From: a virus
DNA length: 26,087 bases
Virus record (IMG/VR): IMGVR_UViG_3300032215_000197
Location: 1-26,087 of that record
Direction: 5' to 3' (one strand)
Part shown: positions 17,357 to 24,734 of the stretch, one piece after another
How positions within the stretch are numbered: position 1 is the first letter of the stretch
Layout: each line of letters opens with the position of its first letter
Notes under the pieces: generated by a model
Databases searched by the model: none
What the model was told of the DNA's origin: nothing
Seen by the model: only the letters and a program-made list of their open reading frames with translations
Translations under genes and position numbers: made by a program

Positions 17357-18014
17357 AGATATTATTCCCATAGCTTATATGAGTGGTACAGGTGGAAATT
17401 TTCTCTGCCATTTAATAGTAAGTGCCAAAAGAAATAGTAAAGAATTACTTAAACTTAGTGAATACGGAAATGCTCATGGGGGATTAAAAGATATTCACAG
17501 TCCTTTTTTAGGACCAGATGCCCCTGACATGGAAAAGGTTAACCATATACTTAGTAAAACAAATACCACTACTACTAGTAAACCTTATTATACTGCATTA
17601 CATATTAATGACACACAGTTACTTGGTATGTATTTTAAAAGATTTATAAGAATTACGTATGAGTTAGATGACGTTGATGAATTAGCAAAAGTATTTTTGG
17701 GTAAACATGGAATCGACTGTTTTAATATAAAGCCAACACCTACGCAGTTAAAATTTTATTTTAATAAAGATAAAACTGCAATTTTAAAAATGTTTAATTA
17801 TTTTAATTATAGTAAAAAATTCCCTAACTCGTTGTTTGTATCTTGGAAGGAACTATATCATGGTGACCCTTCTTTTCTAATACATACTCTACACCGATTT
17901 ACCGAAATCCCTATAGAAAATTTTGATATAGATTCTTTGCTACATTGGAGAGATGTTACTAAAAATGGAATTGATATGATAGATAAAATTTTAAATGGGC
18001 AACAAACTACGTAA
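17349..18014 (+). CDS. Tandem paralogue 3 of the GTGGNFLCHLI family
   Basis: A 221-residue member starting MNEDIIPIAYMSGTGGNFLC, overlapping the end of paralogue 2 by eight bases. FIRITYELDDVDELAKVFLG and LFVSWKELYHGDPSFLIHTL are shared with copies 1 and 2. The paralogues differ most in the loop between the first motif and RITY, which in this copy contains SPFLGPDAPDMEKV. The three copies in a row with short overlaps indicate duplication within the phage lineage. No relation to iscU or ahpC is known; a glycine-rich loop and conserved Trp/His residues are the only functional hints. Confidence 0.74.
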   Translation: MNEDIIPIAYMSGTGGNFLCHLIVSAKRNSKELLKLSEYGNAHGGLKDIHSPFLGPDAPDMEKVNHILSKTNTTTTSKPYYTALHINDTQLLGMYFKRFIRITYELDDVDELAKVFLGKHGIDCFNIKPTPTQLKFYFNKDKTAILKMFNYFNYSKKFPNSLFVSWKELYHGDPSFLIHTLHRFTEIPIENFDIDSLLHWRDVTKNGIDMIDKILNGQQTT

Positions 18015-18020
18015 TAAATA
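18013..18020 (+). promoter_or_regulatory. Possible T4-like late promoter in front of ahpC
   Basis: AATAAATA matches the T4 late consensus TATAAATA at seven of eight bases. It ends 26 bases before the ahpC ATG, and a strong AGGAG ribosome-binding site lies between. In this AT-rich genome such octamers can arise by chance, so the call depends on position only. Confidence 0.35.
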
Positions 18021-18046
18021 TATTTTTAACACACAGGAGAAAAGTT

Positions 18047-18592
18047 ATGAAAACAATAGGCGATAAATTAACCAGTTTTGCAGTCACTGGAGTAAAACCA
18101 GGTGCATTGACACCAGACAATGCATTTGAGACAATCACTGAAAAGAGTTTTGAAGGTAAGTGGAAAGTAATCGTTTACTATCCAAAAGACTTTACATTCG
18201 TATGCCCAACAGAAATCGTAGCATATGATGCACTACGCAGTCAATTTGAAGACCGTGACGCAGTATTACTTATTGGTTCAACTGATAATGAGTTCTGTAA
18301 ACTTGCATGGCGTAACGCACACGAAGATTTAAAGAAAACAAATTCATGGTCATTCGCAGATGTTGCACGTGGTGAATTATCACTAGCAAATCAGTTGGGA
18401 ATTTTCTTTGAACCAGCAGGTGCCGCATTACGTGCTACATTTATTGTTGACCCAAATAATACAATTCAACACGTTACAGTAAACAACTTAGATGTTGGCC
18501 GTAATCCAGATGAAGCATTGCGTGTATTAGATGCATTGCAAACTGGTGAATTATGCCCATGTAGTCGTCCAATCGGCGGCGACACTCTATGA
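18047..18592 (+). CDS. ahpC: Alkyl hydroperoxide reductase C (2-Cys peroxiredoxin)
   Basis: A 181-residue peroxiredoxin that reduces hydrogen peroxide, organic peroxides and peroxynitrite. The peroxidatic site is FTFVCPTEI with Cys53 and Thr50. The C terminus has Cys170 and Cys172 (GELCPC), the three-cysteine pattern of the AhpD-dependent enzymes known from Mycobacterium (C61, C174, C176). Close similarity to that AhpC is visible in WPKDFTFVCPTEI-like, FIVDPNN.I, VGRN.DE.LRVLDALQ and GELC. Start ATG follows AGGAG seven bases before. The partner ahpD is two genes downstream, so recycling by dihydrolipoamide-linked AhpD is expected. It would act in the host cytoplasm. An ATGA overlap joins it to the mini SGNH gene. 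Confidence 0.96.
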   Translation: MKTIGDKLTSFAVTGVKPGALTPDNAFETITEKSFEGKWKVIVYYPKDFTFVCPTEIVAYDALRSQFEDRDAVLLIGSTDNEFCKLAWRNAHEDLKKTNSWSFADVARGELSLANQLGIFFEPAGAALRATFIVDPNNTIQHVTVNNLDVGRNPDEALRVLDALQTGELCPCSRPIGGDTL

Positions 18593-18996
18593 TTGAATGC
18601 TTGATACTAGGTGATAGTATTGCCGTAGGAACACACCAATTTAAACAAGAGTGTGTTGCCTACGCTAAAGGTGGTATTAATAGTTGGCAATGGCGAAAGC
18701 AGTATCTTGAAAAAGATAATGGTAATGACTTAGTTGCACAAACTGTAATTATTAGCTTAGGGTCAAACGACCATAAGGGAGTAAAAACAAAAGAAGAACT
18801 TTCAAGAATACGTACCGCAGTTAGAGCCAAAAAAGTATTTTGGATATTGCCGGCAATTAAACCCGACATACAAGATATTGTAAAAGAAATTGCCTTAGGA
18901 TTTGGAGATACAGTATTGCCAATCAACAGATTACAACCAGACGGTATTCATCCTAGTTGGGCAGGTTATAAAGAATTAGCGGAGAAATCAAAATGA
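18589..18996 (+). CDS. Mini SGNH/GDSL hydrolase between ahpC and ahpD
   Basis: A 135-residue protein, shorter than most SGNH hydrolases (about 200). The block I serine is in ILGDSIAVG (Ser10), Gly29 of block II in YAKGGIN, Asn60 of block III in SLGSND, and the DGIHPSWAGY near the C terminus gives Asp118 and His121 of the D-x-x-H block. All four catalytic blocks are present, so an esterase or lipase-like activity is likely in the cytoplasm; the substrate is unknown. It overlaps both ahpC (ATGA) and ahpD (ATGA), so the three are translated as one unit; no known AhpC/AhpD system includes such a protein, to my knowledge. Confidence 0.82.
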   Translation: MIECLILGDSIAVGTHQFKQECVAYAKGGINSWQWRKQYLEKDNGNDLVAQTVIISLGSNDHKGVKTKEELSRIRTAVRAKKVFWILPAIKPDIQDIVKEIALGFGDTVLPINRLQPDGIHPSWAGYKELAEKSK

Positions 18997-19577
18997 ATAA
19001 TGTAAAAGATATAAACAGTGCAAATAACACTATGCCACCAATTACTGTTAACGGCGATTGGGTAAAATCAGTATCAGAAAGTATTCCTGATTACTGTAAA
19101 GATATTAAGTTAAACTTAGAATCTATAATGACACGACATGGACTAGATCCAATTGATGCACATGCTTGTGCATATGTGGCAGCTATTGCATGTAACAATG
19201 GAGCACTAGCATTTGAAATTGAAATGAATAGTCCATTGTTTTCAGAAGAAGCTGACCCTGAACGCAGTGCAATGAAAACTGCTGCCGCATTAATGGCAAT
19301 GAATAATGTGTATTACCCATTCGCTGAAATGGTAGAAGATCCAGCATTGAAGGGTTTACCTGTTGGCTTGCGTATGAATGCATATGCTAATCACGGTGGT
19401 GTATCTAAGAAAAAATTTGAGATGTATGCATTAGCCGCTAGCATTATTGGCAAGTGCGAGTTCTGCGTTAAAAATCACTATGATGCACTTAAAAAAGAAG
19501 GAATGACTATTCAACAGTTACAAGCAGTTGGTAAGATTGCCGCAATCGTTAATGCAATAGGTAAAGTAGCATTGTAA
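18993..19577 (+). CDS. ahpD: AhpD alkyl hydroperoxidase / AhpC reductase
   Basis: A 194-residue member of the AhpD family. In Mycobacterium tuberculosis AhpD, E118, C130, C133 and H137 are catalytic; here Glu143, Cys155, Cys158 and His162 have exactly the same spacing (FEMY..GKCEFCVKNH). Similar IPDYCKDIKLNLESI, MNNVYYPF and GLRMNAYANHG segments confirm the family. AhpD transfers electrons from dihydrolipoamide (on host SucB with Lpd) to AhpC and also has some peroxidase activity of its own. The gene overlaps the preceding SGNH stop and is the last of the ahpC unit. The N terminus is about 30 residues longer than the mycobacterial protein. Confidence 0.93.
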   Translation: MNNVKDINSANNTMPPITVNGDWVKSVSESIPDYCKDIKLNLESIMTRHGLDPIDAHACAYVAAIACNNGALAFEIEMNSPLFSEEADPERSAMKTAAALMAMNNVYYPFAEMVEDPALKGLPVGLRMNAYANHGGVSKKKFEMYALAASIIGKCEFCVKNHYDALKKEGMTIQQLQAVGKIAAIVNAIGKVAL

Positions 19578-19581
19578 TACA

Positions 19582-20127
19582 ATGGAAGTCGATAAAGACG
19601 CTTTCTCTAGTGGTCAAGTTGGTAGTAAGATTTGGCTATGTGAAGAATTAGAAAGAACAGGCTGGTCTAGCAAAACAACTCACATATACGGTGGTTGGTA
19701 TGGCATGACAGCCTTTCTTCTATTAAGTCGAGGTAAGTTCAAAGTGGGCAACATTAGAAGCTATGACGTTGACCCGCAATGTGAAGTTATAGCAGACCTA
19801 ATCAATCAAAATTGGGTTTATCGTAATTGGATTTTTAAAGCATTCACTCAAGATTGTAATTCAACAGTTGAAGGTGAGCGTGACTTAGTAATTAACACAT
19901 CAACTGAACATTTTGAATCAATGGATTGGTTCAACAATATACCTGAAGGTACACGAATTATTATTCAAGGTAATGATATGCCACATGATGACCATTTTGT
20001 GCATAGCGCATCACTAGATGATTTCATAAAGCATTACCCACTAAGTGAATATAAATTTACGGGTACAAAACATTTTCAATATGAAACATGGGGATTTACC
20101 AGATACATGGTAATTGGCATCAAATGA
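19582..20127 (+). CDS. Methyltransferase-like (Rossmann) protein
   Basis: A 181-residue cytosolic protein. HIYGGWYGMTAFLLLSRG near residues 34-51 could be a variant SAM-binding loop, and RSYDVDPQCEVIADLINQ is a typical motif II (acidic residue after a strand, then helix); a later INTSTEHF and IIIQGND resemble motif IV-V. This is the pattern of small class I methyltransferases found in marine phages, but motif I lacks the usual GxGxG. Substrate unknown. The gene overlaps the next by an ATGA. Confidence 0.6.
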   Translation: MEVDKDAFSSGQVGSKIWLCEELERTGWSSKTTHIYGGWYGMTAFLLLSRGKFKVGNIRSYDVDPQCEVIADLINQNWVYRNWIFKAFTQDCNSTVEGERDLVINTSTEHFESMDWFNNIPEGTRIIIQGNDMPHDDHFVHSASLDDFIKHYPLSEYKFTGTKHFQYETWGFTRYMVIGIK

Positions 20128-20657
20128 GCGAACACTTAAAATTTATCAGCAATTTAATTGAACTTGATTTAAAATACGGCCCTTTCATAACAGGTAGCTA
20201 TATGACATGGCAACTTGAAAAACGTATAGACAACCCTGAATGGACTCCTGAAGATTTAGATATTTGTTGTACAAGTGAAGGTCAATTTCAACAAGTAAAA
20301 CAAATACTAGAGCCACTTGCTACTGATATCAAAGAAACTAATTGGTTAGGTCATAGTGGTACATATTGGACAATTGATGGCTTTAAGTATCAAGCATTTG
20401 TACATCCTGTAACTGTAGAAGAACGATTAAATATCGTAGATTATACTATAACAGCTATTGCATGTGATGGTAAAAAATACATTACTGGTAAAGACACACT
20501 GGATGATATTGTAAAGAAAATAATTAGACTAAATGATAATGTCTATACTTGGCCTGTTGAAAGTATTATGGGTCGCTATAAAAAATACCTAAGTAGAGGG
20601 TATAAAGATGTAAACAATGATACATTAACTAGACTTAATAAAATTTATGAAACCTGA
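20124..20657 (+). CDS. Nucleotidyltransferase-like protein (CCA-adding / poly(A) polymerase head-like)
   Basis: The ATG at 20124 overlaps the preceding stop (ATGA) and gives a 177-residue protein; an earlier in-frame ATG lies inside that gene. FITGSYMTW (near 21-29) followed by PEDLDICC with Asp44 and Asp46 fits the G-S..D-x-D signature of the nucleotidyltransferase superfamily (pol beta-like head). Downstream, VDYTITAIACDGKKYITGKD resembles the DFTINALA..-GLEDL region of tRNA nucleotidyltransferases and bacterial poly(A) polymerases, and MGRYKKYLSRG resembles their RxxRA helix. It lacks a long C-terminal tRNA-binding body, so its substrate is uncertain. The link to the tRNA cluster 4.5 kb away is inference. 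Confidence 0.6.
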   Translation: MSEHLKFISNLIELDLKYGPFITGSYMTWQLEKRIDNPEWTPEDLDICCTSEGQFQQVKQILEPLATDIKETNWLGHSGTYWTIDGFKYQAFVHPVTVEERLNIVDYTITAIACDGKKYITGKDTLDDIVKKIIRLNDNVYTWPVESIMGRYKKYLSRGYKDVNNDTLTRLNKIYET

Positions 20658-21360
20658 ACAAATTTTTAGCACATATATACAACAAGACAATAAAAATCTA
20701 TTTGAAGTTTTTAATGATAAAAGTTTAAATATAGATTGGAAAAATGTTTCTATACTTGATTATGGTTGTAACCAAGGTAATTATTTAAATTCTGCACGTG
20801 AGTTTATTGACACGGATAAATATATTGGGGCAGACATAACACAACTTTCTATATTAAATGCTTCCATGAATCATATAGACTGTAAATTTTTACATTATGA
20901 TAAATGGCATCAAGCATATAACCCTAATGGGGATAAAAATCTCAAATTAAGCTATGTATTGAATCAAAAATTTGATGTAATAATATGTTATAGTGTTTTT
21001 ACTCATAACACAATAGAACAAGCTAAAGAAGAACTAGAAGACTTAAAAAAATTATTAAATCCCAACGGCGTTATACTTTTTACAATATGGCGTAAAGAAA
21101 TATTTGAACCATTTAGTAAATGGATACTAGAACGTTTTGATAATGTTCAACCAATAGATTTTAAATCATTGCAATATGAAAAACATGCATACTGGTTAGA
21201 TACTTCATATGTAGTTACAGATGCAGATAATTTTGAATCATTAGATAACAAGTCTTTTAATACATACTATGATTTAGAGTGGTTTAAAAATGAAATGAAA
21301 CCTGCAGTGCATTTAGGTATGCCTGCAAATCAACACCAAGACTTATTTTATTTAAAATGA
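20647..21360 (+). CDS. Class I SAM-dependent methyltransferase
   Basis: A 237-residue protein with the SAM-binding motif I ILDYGCNQGNYL at 36-47, the acidic motif II (YIGADIT) near 60, and motif IV-like FDVIICYSVFTH. The helix AKEELEDLKKLLNPNGVILF follows as in Methyltransf_11/25 type enzymes. The C-terminal third is specific to this family and may hold the substrate. Likely a small-molecule, tRNA, or protein methyltransferase; nothing visible decides. It starts 11 bases inside the preceding gene and ends in an ATGA overlap with the SDR. Confidence 0.83.
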   Translation: MKPEQIFSTYIQQDNKNLFEVFNDKSLNIDWKNVSILDYGCNQGNYLNSAREFIDTDKYIGADITQLSILNASMNHIDCKFLHYDKWHQAYNPNGDKNLKLSYVLNQKFDVIICYSVFTHNTIEQAKEELEDLKKLLNPNGVILFTIWRKEIFEPFSKWILERFDNVQPIDFKSLQYEKHAYWLDTSYVVTDADNFESLDNKSFNTYYDLEWFKNEMKPAVHLGMPANQHQDLFYLK

Positions 21361-21947
21361 AAATAGTAATTACTGGACATACTCGAGGCTTAGGACTACA
21401 CATACATAATCATTTTGTGAACTCGGGGCATGAGGTTATTGGACTTTCTAGATCCAATGGGTATGACTTAGAGGCTGATATAGATAAAGTAATTAACTTT
21501 GTAAAAAATAGCAAATGTGATTACTTTTTTAACAATGCATACGTTGGGATTACTCAAGCTATATTAATTAAAGAATTATCAGAACATACTACTGTAATTA
21601 CATCAGGCTCTATGGCTGCAAATGGATATGCACTTTACAAAATCCATAACCCATACTGTGTAGATAAATATAAAATAGAAATGACACATATTGATGTTAA
21701 AAGAAATAACATATTACCTATGTTGTTGTTAAAGATGGGATACTTGGAAAATTACTCAGACAAAGATCCTATTAAATATTCTGAAATTTTAAGTGCCATT
21801 GATTTTTGGTTTACTAATACTAGGGTAAGTTTAATTGAATTTGGTAATATAAATTACGACAAAAACATTAAACCCAATTACCCGCAACACGTTGATGTTA
21901 GTATTGATGATATTATTTTTAATAAAAGTTTGGAAAATAAATTGTGA
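21357..21947 (+). CDS. Short-chain dehydrogenase/reductase (SDR) family protein
   Basis: A 196-residue SDR-like protein. The Rossmann nucleotide-binding loop is GHTRGLG (7-13), the NNAG motif appears as NNAY (59-62), a serine pair is at 83/85 (TSGSM) and the catalytic YxxxK is Tyr100-Cys-Val-Asp-Lys104. It is shorter than typical SDRs (about 250) and the last third is phage-specific. NAD(P)H-dependent oxidoreduction is likely, substrate unknown. The neighbours are a methyltransferase and an Fe(II)-oxygenase-like protein, so it may belong to a small-molecule or surface-sugar pathway. The stop overlaps the next GTG start (GTGA). Confidence 0.8.
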   Translation: MKIVITGHTRGLGLHIHNHFVNSGHEVIGLSRSNGYDLEADIDKVINFVKNSKCDYFFNNAYVGITQAILIKELSEHTTVITSGSMAANGYALYKIHNPYCVDKYKIEMTHIDVKRNNILPMLLLKMGYLENYSDKDPIKYSEILSAIDFWFTNTRVSLIEFGNINYDKNIKPNYPQHVDVSIDDIIFNKSLENKL

Positions 21948-22495
21948 TAAAAATTTTAAACGATATTGATATAACTGATATTTTAGCGGAATACCATAAA
22001 CTTGAACCCAACATTCAATGGACTAGTAGTGGTCATAAAGGTAAACAAGCTGGCTTGCAATATAAAGCTGAAACGAATCCTTGGAACTCTGAAACAAAAA
22101 TAAATCCAGAAACAAATCAACCCTGGACTCAAAATGAATGGAACAGTGCTGTGGGTAGAAATCAAGGTATGGAACTATCGTATAACCAATTAAATCCGTT
22201 TTTCAAAGATACTATTTTTGAAAAACTAATAGTTGATTATAAGATGACACGCACACGTTTAATGTGGGTCAATCATATGAGTTGTTATAGCGTACACAAA
22301 GATTCAACACCTAGAGTACATATTCCATTAATAACTAATCCAGAATGCTATTTTGTATTTAAAGATGGGGAAGATGCAAAATTGACTCATATGAAAACAG
22401 GTTATGTATATTGGGCAGACACTAGAAAAAATCACACATTTATAAATTGTTCAGAAATGGAACGATTACATTTAGTTGGTGTAGTAGAAAGTTAA
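21944..22495 (+). CDS. Aspartyl/asparaginyl beta-hydroxylase-like 2OG-Fe(II) protein
   Basis: A 183-residue cupin-fold protein starting at a GTG. HKDSTPRVHIPL (118-129) gives the metal-binding His118-x-Asp120, a later NHTFINCSEMERLHLV gives the second His164 and Arg174 that would bind 2-oxoglutarate; this spacing is the pattern of the Asp/Arg-hydroxylase (AspH, LpxO-like) family. It could hydroxylate a protein or lipid in the cytoplasm; the substrate is unknown. It overlaps the SDR stop (GTGA), so they are coupled. Confidence 0.75.
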   Translation: MIKILNDIDITDILAEYHKLEPNIQWTSSGHKGKQAGLQYKAETNPWNSETKINPETNQPWTQNEWNSAVGRNQGMELSYNQLNPFFKDTIFEKLIVDYKMTRTRLMWVNHMSCYSVHKDSTPRVHIPLITNPECYFVFKDGEDAKLTHMKTGYVYWADTRKNHTFINCSEMERLHLVGVVES

Positions 22496-22496
22496 A

Positions 22497-23042
22497 ATGG
22501 ATAAAATTGAAGTTTTAGTATTATCATCAGAAAATAAAACTGAATTCACTAAAAAACTGACTGCAGGATTAACCGAGTACTTCAAATCTGATGTAGATAA
22601 TCTTCCTGATAATTATGGGTATAAACTGCCATGGAGCCTGTTAAGTTTACTCAGGGATGATAATCTAGACACATATGCATTAGTCTATGTTAATGATAGG
22701 ATATGGGGTGGTAGCGGCGGCATTATTAGATACATGGATGATAAGAAAATATATCAAGGTGGGTTTAGATGGTTCTCTAATGCCGAAAATATTGTACAAG
22801 GTTTAGGATGTATGAAGGCTTACATTCATACACACACAATGACAGACCAGTTTAAAAGAGCAAAAGAACAAAACTGTGACGAATATATCTTATCGTTTAA
22901 CAACTACAATCAAAGACTGTTTGACATAAGTAGAAAATATCATCTAAGAAAAGCATTTCCAAATACGGTGTTTAAACCTAGTGATGGTCTTGTGTTGTTT
23001 AACGGTGTGATGCAACAACTACTAATTGTGGATTTAAAATAA
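22497..23042 (+). CDS. Conserved phage protein, possibly GNAT acetyltransferase-like
   Basis: A 181-residue soluble protein. It contains the stretch YALVYVNDRIWGGSGGIIRYM followed by IYQGGFRWF and a C-terminal LRKAFPNTVFKPSDGLVLFNGVM; the alternating strands and a central helix resemble the GNAT fold, but the acyl-CoA-binding Q/RxxGxG/A motif is not clear (a GLGCMKAYIHTH stretch is the nearest). Unknown function; the assignment is weak. It begins one base after the AspH-like gene. Confidence 0.6.
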   Translation: MDKIEVLVLSSENKTEFTKKLTAGLTEYFKSDVDNLPDNYGYKLPWSLLSLLRDDNLDTYALVYVNDRIWGGSGGIIRYMDDKKIYQGGFRWFSNAENIVQGLGCMKAYIHTHTMTDQFKRAKEQNCDEYILSFNNYNQRLFDISRKYHLRKAFPNTVFKPSDGLVLFNGVMQQLLIVDLK

Positions 23043-23043
23043 A

Positions 23044-23679
23044 ATGTTTACTGTAATTAAAAATTGTAGCCCGTATTATATACTGTTCACATATGATGGA
23101 TTAGCTGAGTACATCAAAACATTGCAAGACATCGTTAACAAATCTGAATTTGTCGTTTCTAATAATAAAAGTGTTACCGCAATACAAGAGGTGTTTCCTA
23201 CTTACCGCACAGAAGAATCGTACATAAAAAATGAAGAAGACTTAAAATTGATAATAGATGACAATCCATGTACACAGTTCTTACATTTGGATAGAAGCGC
23301 AGTGTTTTTAACTACATACCCCAAAGTTAAAAGCCCCATACATATAGATATGAATGGTTCACTGAACACACCGGTTCAATTTAGAATAAACTATCCGGTT
23401 GTAGTAAAAGATGATAAGTGCATTACTAGTTGGTATAGGTCAGAAAGCATTACTCCGCATAAAAACATTCCATATATGGAAGATATGTTGAATAAAGTGG
23501 AACCTTTAGAATCACTGCATTTTTCTCAACATTATGCAATATTGTTTAATACTACTATGTACCATGACTGGGATAATACACAAAGTGAAAATAATCGAAC
23601 AATACTTGGACTGAGAGCAGACAAGAATCACTTTGACACTACATTTGATGATGCTAGGAAAATTCTATTTGGAATATGA
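23044..23679 (+). CDS. 2OG-Fe(II) oxygenase-like protein
   Basis: A 211-residue protein with a double-stranded beta-helix pattern: HID at 100-102 (SPIHIDMNG), a distal His174 in TTMYHDWDN and Arg185 in NNRTILGLR, eleven residues after it, as expected for 2-oxoglutarate binding. It differs in sequence from the AspH-like gene two places upstream, so the two are not recent duplicates. Substrate unknown. One base separates it from the GNAT-like gene and one base from the next oxygenase-like gene. Confidence 0.72.
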   Translation: MFTVIKNCSPYYILFTYDGLAEYIKTLQDIVNKSEFVVSNNKSVTAIQEVFPTYRTEESYIKNEEDLKLIIDDNPCTQFLHLDRSAVFLTTYPKVKSPIHIDMNGSLNTPVQFRINYPVVVKDDKCITSWYRSESITPHKNIPYMEDMLNKVEPLESLHFSQHYAILFNTTMYHDWDNTQSENNRTILGLRADKNHFDTTFDDARKILFGI

Positions 23680-23680
23680 T

Positions 23681-24331
23681 ATGAGTAATAATTTATTGTT
23701 TGCAACAGTTGACTTGCCCCCCATTGATAAAGCAAAAGCAGTTGCAGAAATTGAACCACTATTAAACACTGATGCAGTATTTTGGGATGCGTATAGAGAA
23801 ATCAGTATGATACCCTTAGTGACTAAAACAGGTATGTTGGGTGCAGAAAGCATCTCTAATCGTCATCAAGGTGAGTTTGTTTGGGCAGAACACACCCCAC
23901 CTACTATCAAAGAATATTTTGACAACATTGTATTCCCGTGGATCGGTATGCGTAGTAGATTAATGATTCTTATCACTCAGCCTGGTGCAAAGAACGCTAT
24001 ACACATAGACAGCAAGATACATGAAGTAGGTACAAAGAAGCACAAGTTTCGTATTGTATTGCAAGGTCGAACCGATACTTTGTTCTTTAGAACCCAAACA
24101 GGTGATGTTCATGTTCCCGAAGTAGAAGGTGCATTTTTAATGGATGGTAGCTGGGTACATGGCATGGACAATGAGACTGATAAAGTAAAACTGACACTAG
24201 CATTGGGTAGCCCATGGGAAGGCTTTGATGAGTATGGCCCAAAAGTAAAAATTTTGATGGATCGTAGAGACTACCTACTACCCACCAACCTCAGCGACTA
24301 TGAGGAAAAACCCGGCACCGCAACATATTGA
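23681..24331 (+). CDS. 2OG-Fe(II) oxygenase-like protein, last gene before the non-coding region
   Basis: The ATG at 23681 begins one base after the preceding stop and gives 216 residues; an upstream in-frame ATG lies within the previous gene. NAIHIDSK gives His108 and Asp110, DGSWVHGMDN gives His160, and Lys168 or Lys170 takes the place of the usual 2OG-binding Arg, so 2OG use is less sure. FRIVLQGRTDTLFF between is a typical strand pair. It closes the string of mostly overlapping genes. Confidence 0.7.
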   Translation: MSNNLLFATVDLPPIDKAKAVAEIEPLLNTDAVFWDAYREISMIPLVTKTGMLGAESISNRHQGEFVWAEHTPPTIKEYFDNIVFPWIGMRSRLMILITQPGAKNAIHIDSKIHEVGTKKHKFRIVLQGRTDTLFFRTQTGDVHVPEVEGAFLMDGSWVHGMDNETDKVKLTLALGSPWEGFDEYGPKVKILMDRRDYLLPTNLSDYEEKPGTATY

Positions 24332-24351
24332 CGTTTTGGGTAAACAAAAAT

Positions 24352-24380
24352 TTGACTTTAATTCAAAGGTCATGTATACT
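24352..24380 (+). promoter_or_regulatory. Sigma70-type promoter P1
   Basis: TTGACT (24352-24357), a 17-base spacer and TATACT (24375-24380) match the bacterial consensus at five of six and five of six bases. It lies in the intergenic region after the last protein gene and would drive the mini-ORF and possibly, by read-through, the tRNA cluster. Confidence 0.8.
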
Positions 24381-24446
24381 GCTGACATGTGTTGAGAAAT
24401 CGATACATAAAGAAAGTGTGTAGTTTGGGCAAACTAGCGAAAAAAG

Positions 24447-24459
24447 TTGTTGACAACAA
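24447..24459 (+). promoter_or_regulatory. Palindrome at the -35 box of P2, operator candidate
   Basis: TTGTTGACAACAA is a perfect 13-base palindrome whose centre is the A of TTGACA. Overlap of a palindrome with a -35 box is the usual place of a repressor site. It may also be incidental, as the consensus TTGACA already supplies part of the symmetry. Confidence 0.5.
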
Positions 24460-24478
24460 TTCGATAAGGTGCTATACT
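24450..24478 (+). promoter_or_regulatory. Sigma70-type promoter P2
   Basis: A perfect TTGACA (24450-24455), a 17-base spacer and TATACT (24473-24478) make this a near-ideal host-type promoter, typical of early phage transcription. Expected start is near 24485, leaving a leader of about 70 bases to the mini-ORF ATG and about 280 bases to the terminator. Confidence 0.88.
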
Positions 24479-24554
24479 TCACACATGAATTGCAAAAAAG
24501 TGAAAAACAGCACTTAATTGCAGGACTTTTTAACCAGGACTAAATAACTTTACT

Positions 24555-24710
24555 ATGAAAAATATTACTTGCCAATCAATAGCCCATACGATAGCATCCC
24601 TACAGATGCCAGTAGCGGCCTTTGAGGGCAAAAATATCCCAAGTATTCGCTGGTCATATAATGATACAAGTTTACGTAGGGGTTTCATAGCAGGAGTGAG
24701 TTACACTTAA
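24555..24710 (+). CDS. Possible 51-residue protein between promoter P2 and the terminator
   Basis: The reading frame MKNITCQSIAHTIASLQMPV continues to VSYT and TAA at 24708-24710. The start has an AGGA at 24535, 16 bases upstream, which is too far for a normal ribosome-binding site, and the upstream ACTAAATA is better read as a promoter-like element. No family is recognised and it has no membrane segment. It could be a real small early protein or an open frame within a non-coding RNA. Confidence 0.4.
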   Translation: MKNITCQSIAHTIASLQMPVAAFEGKNIPSIRWSYNDTSLRRGFIAGVSYT

Positions 24711-24734
24711 AGTAACACTCTGAAAAGTTTATGA

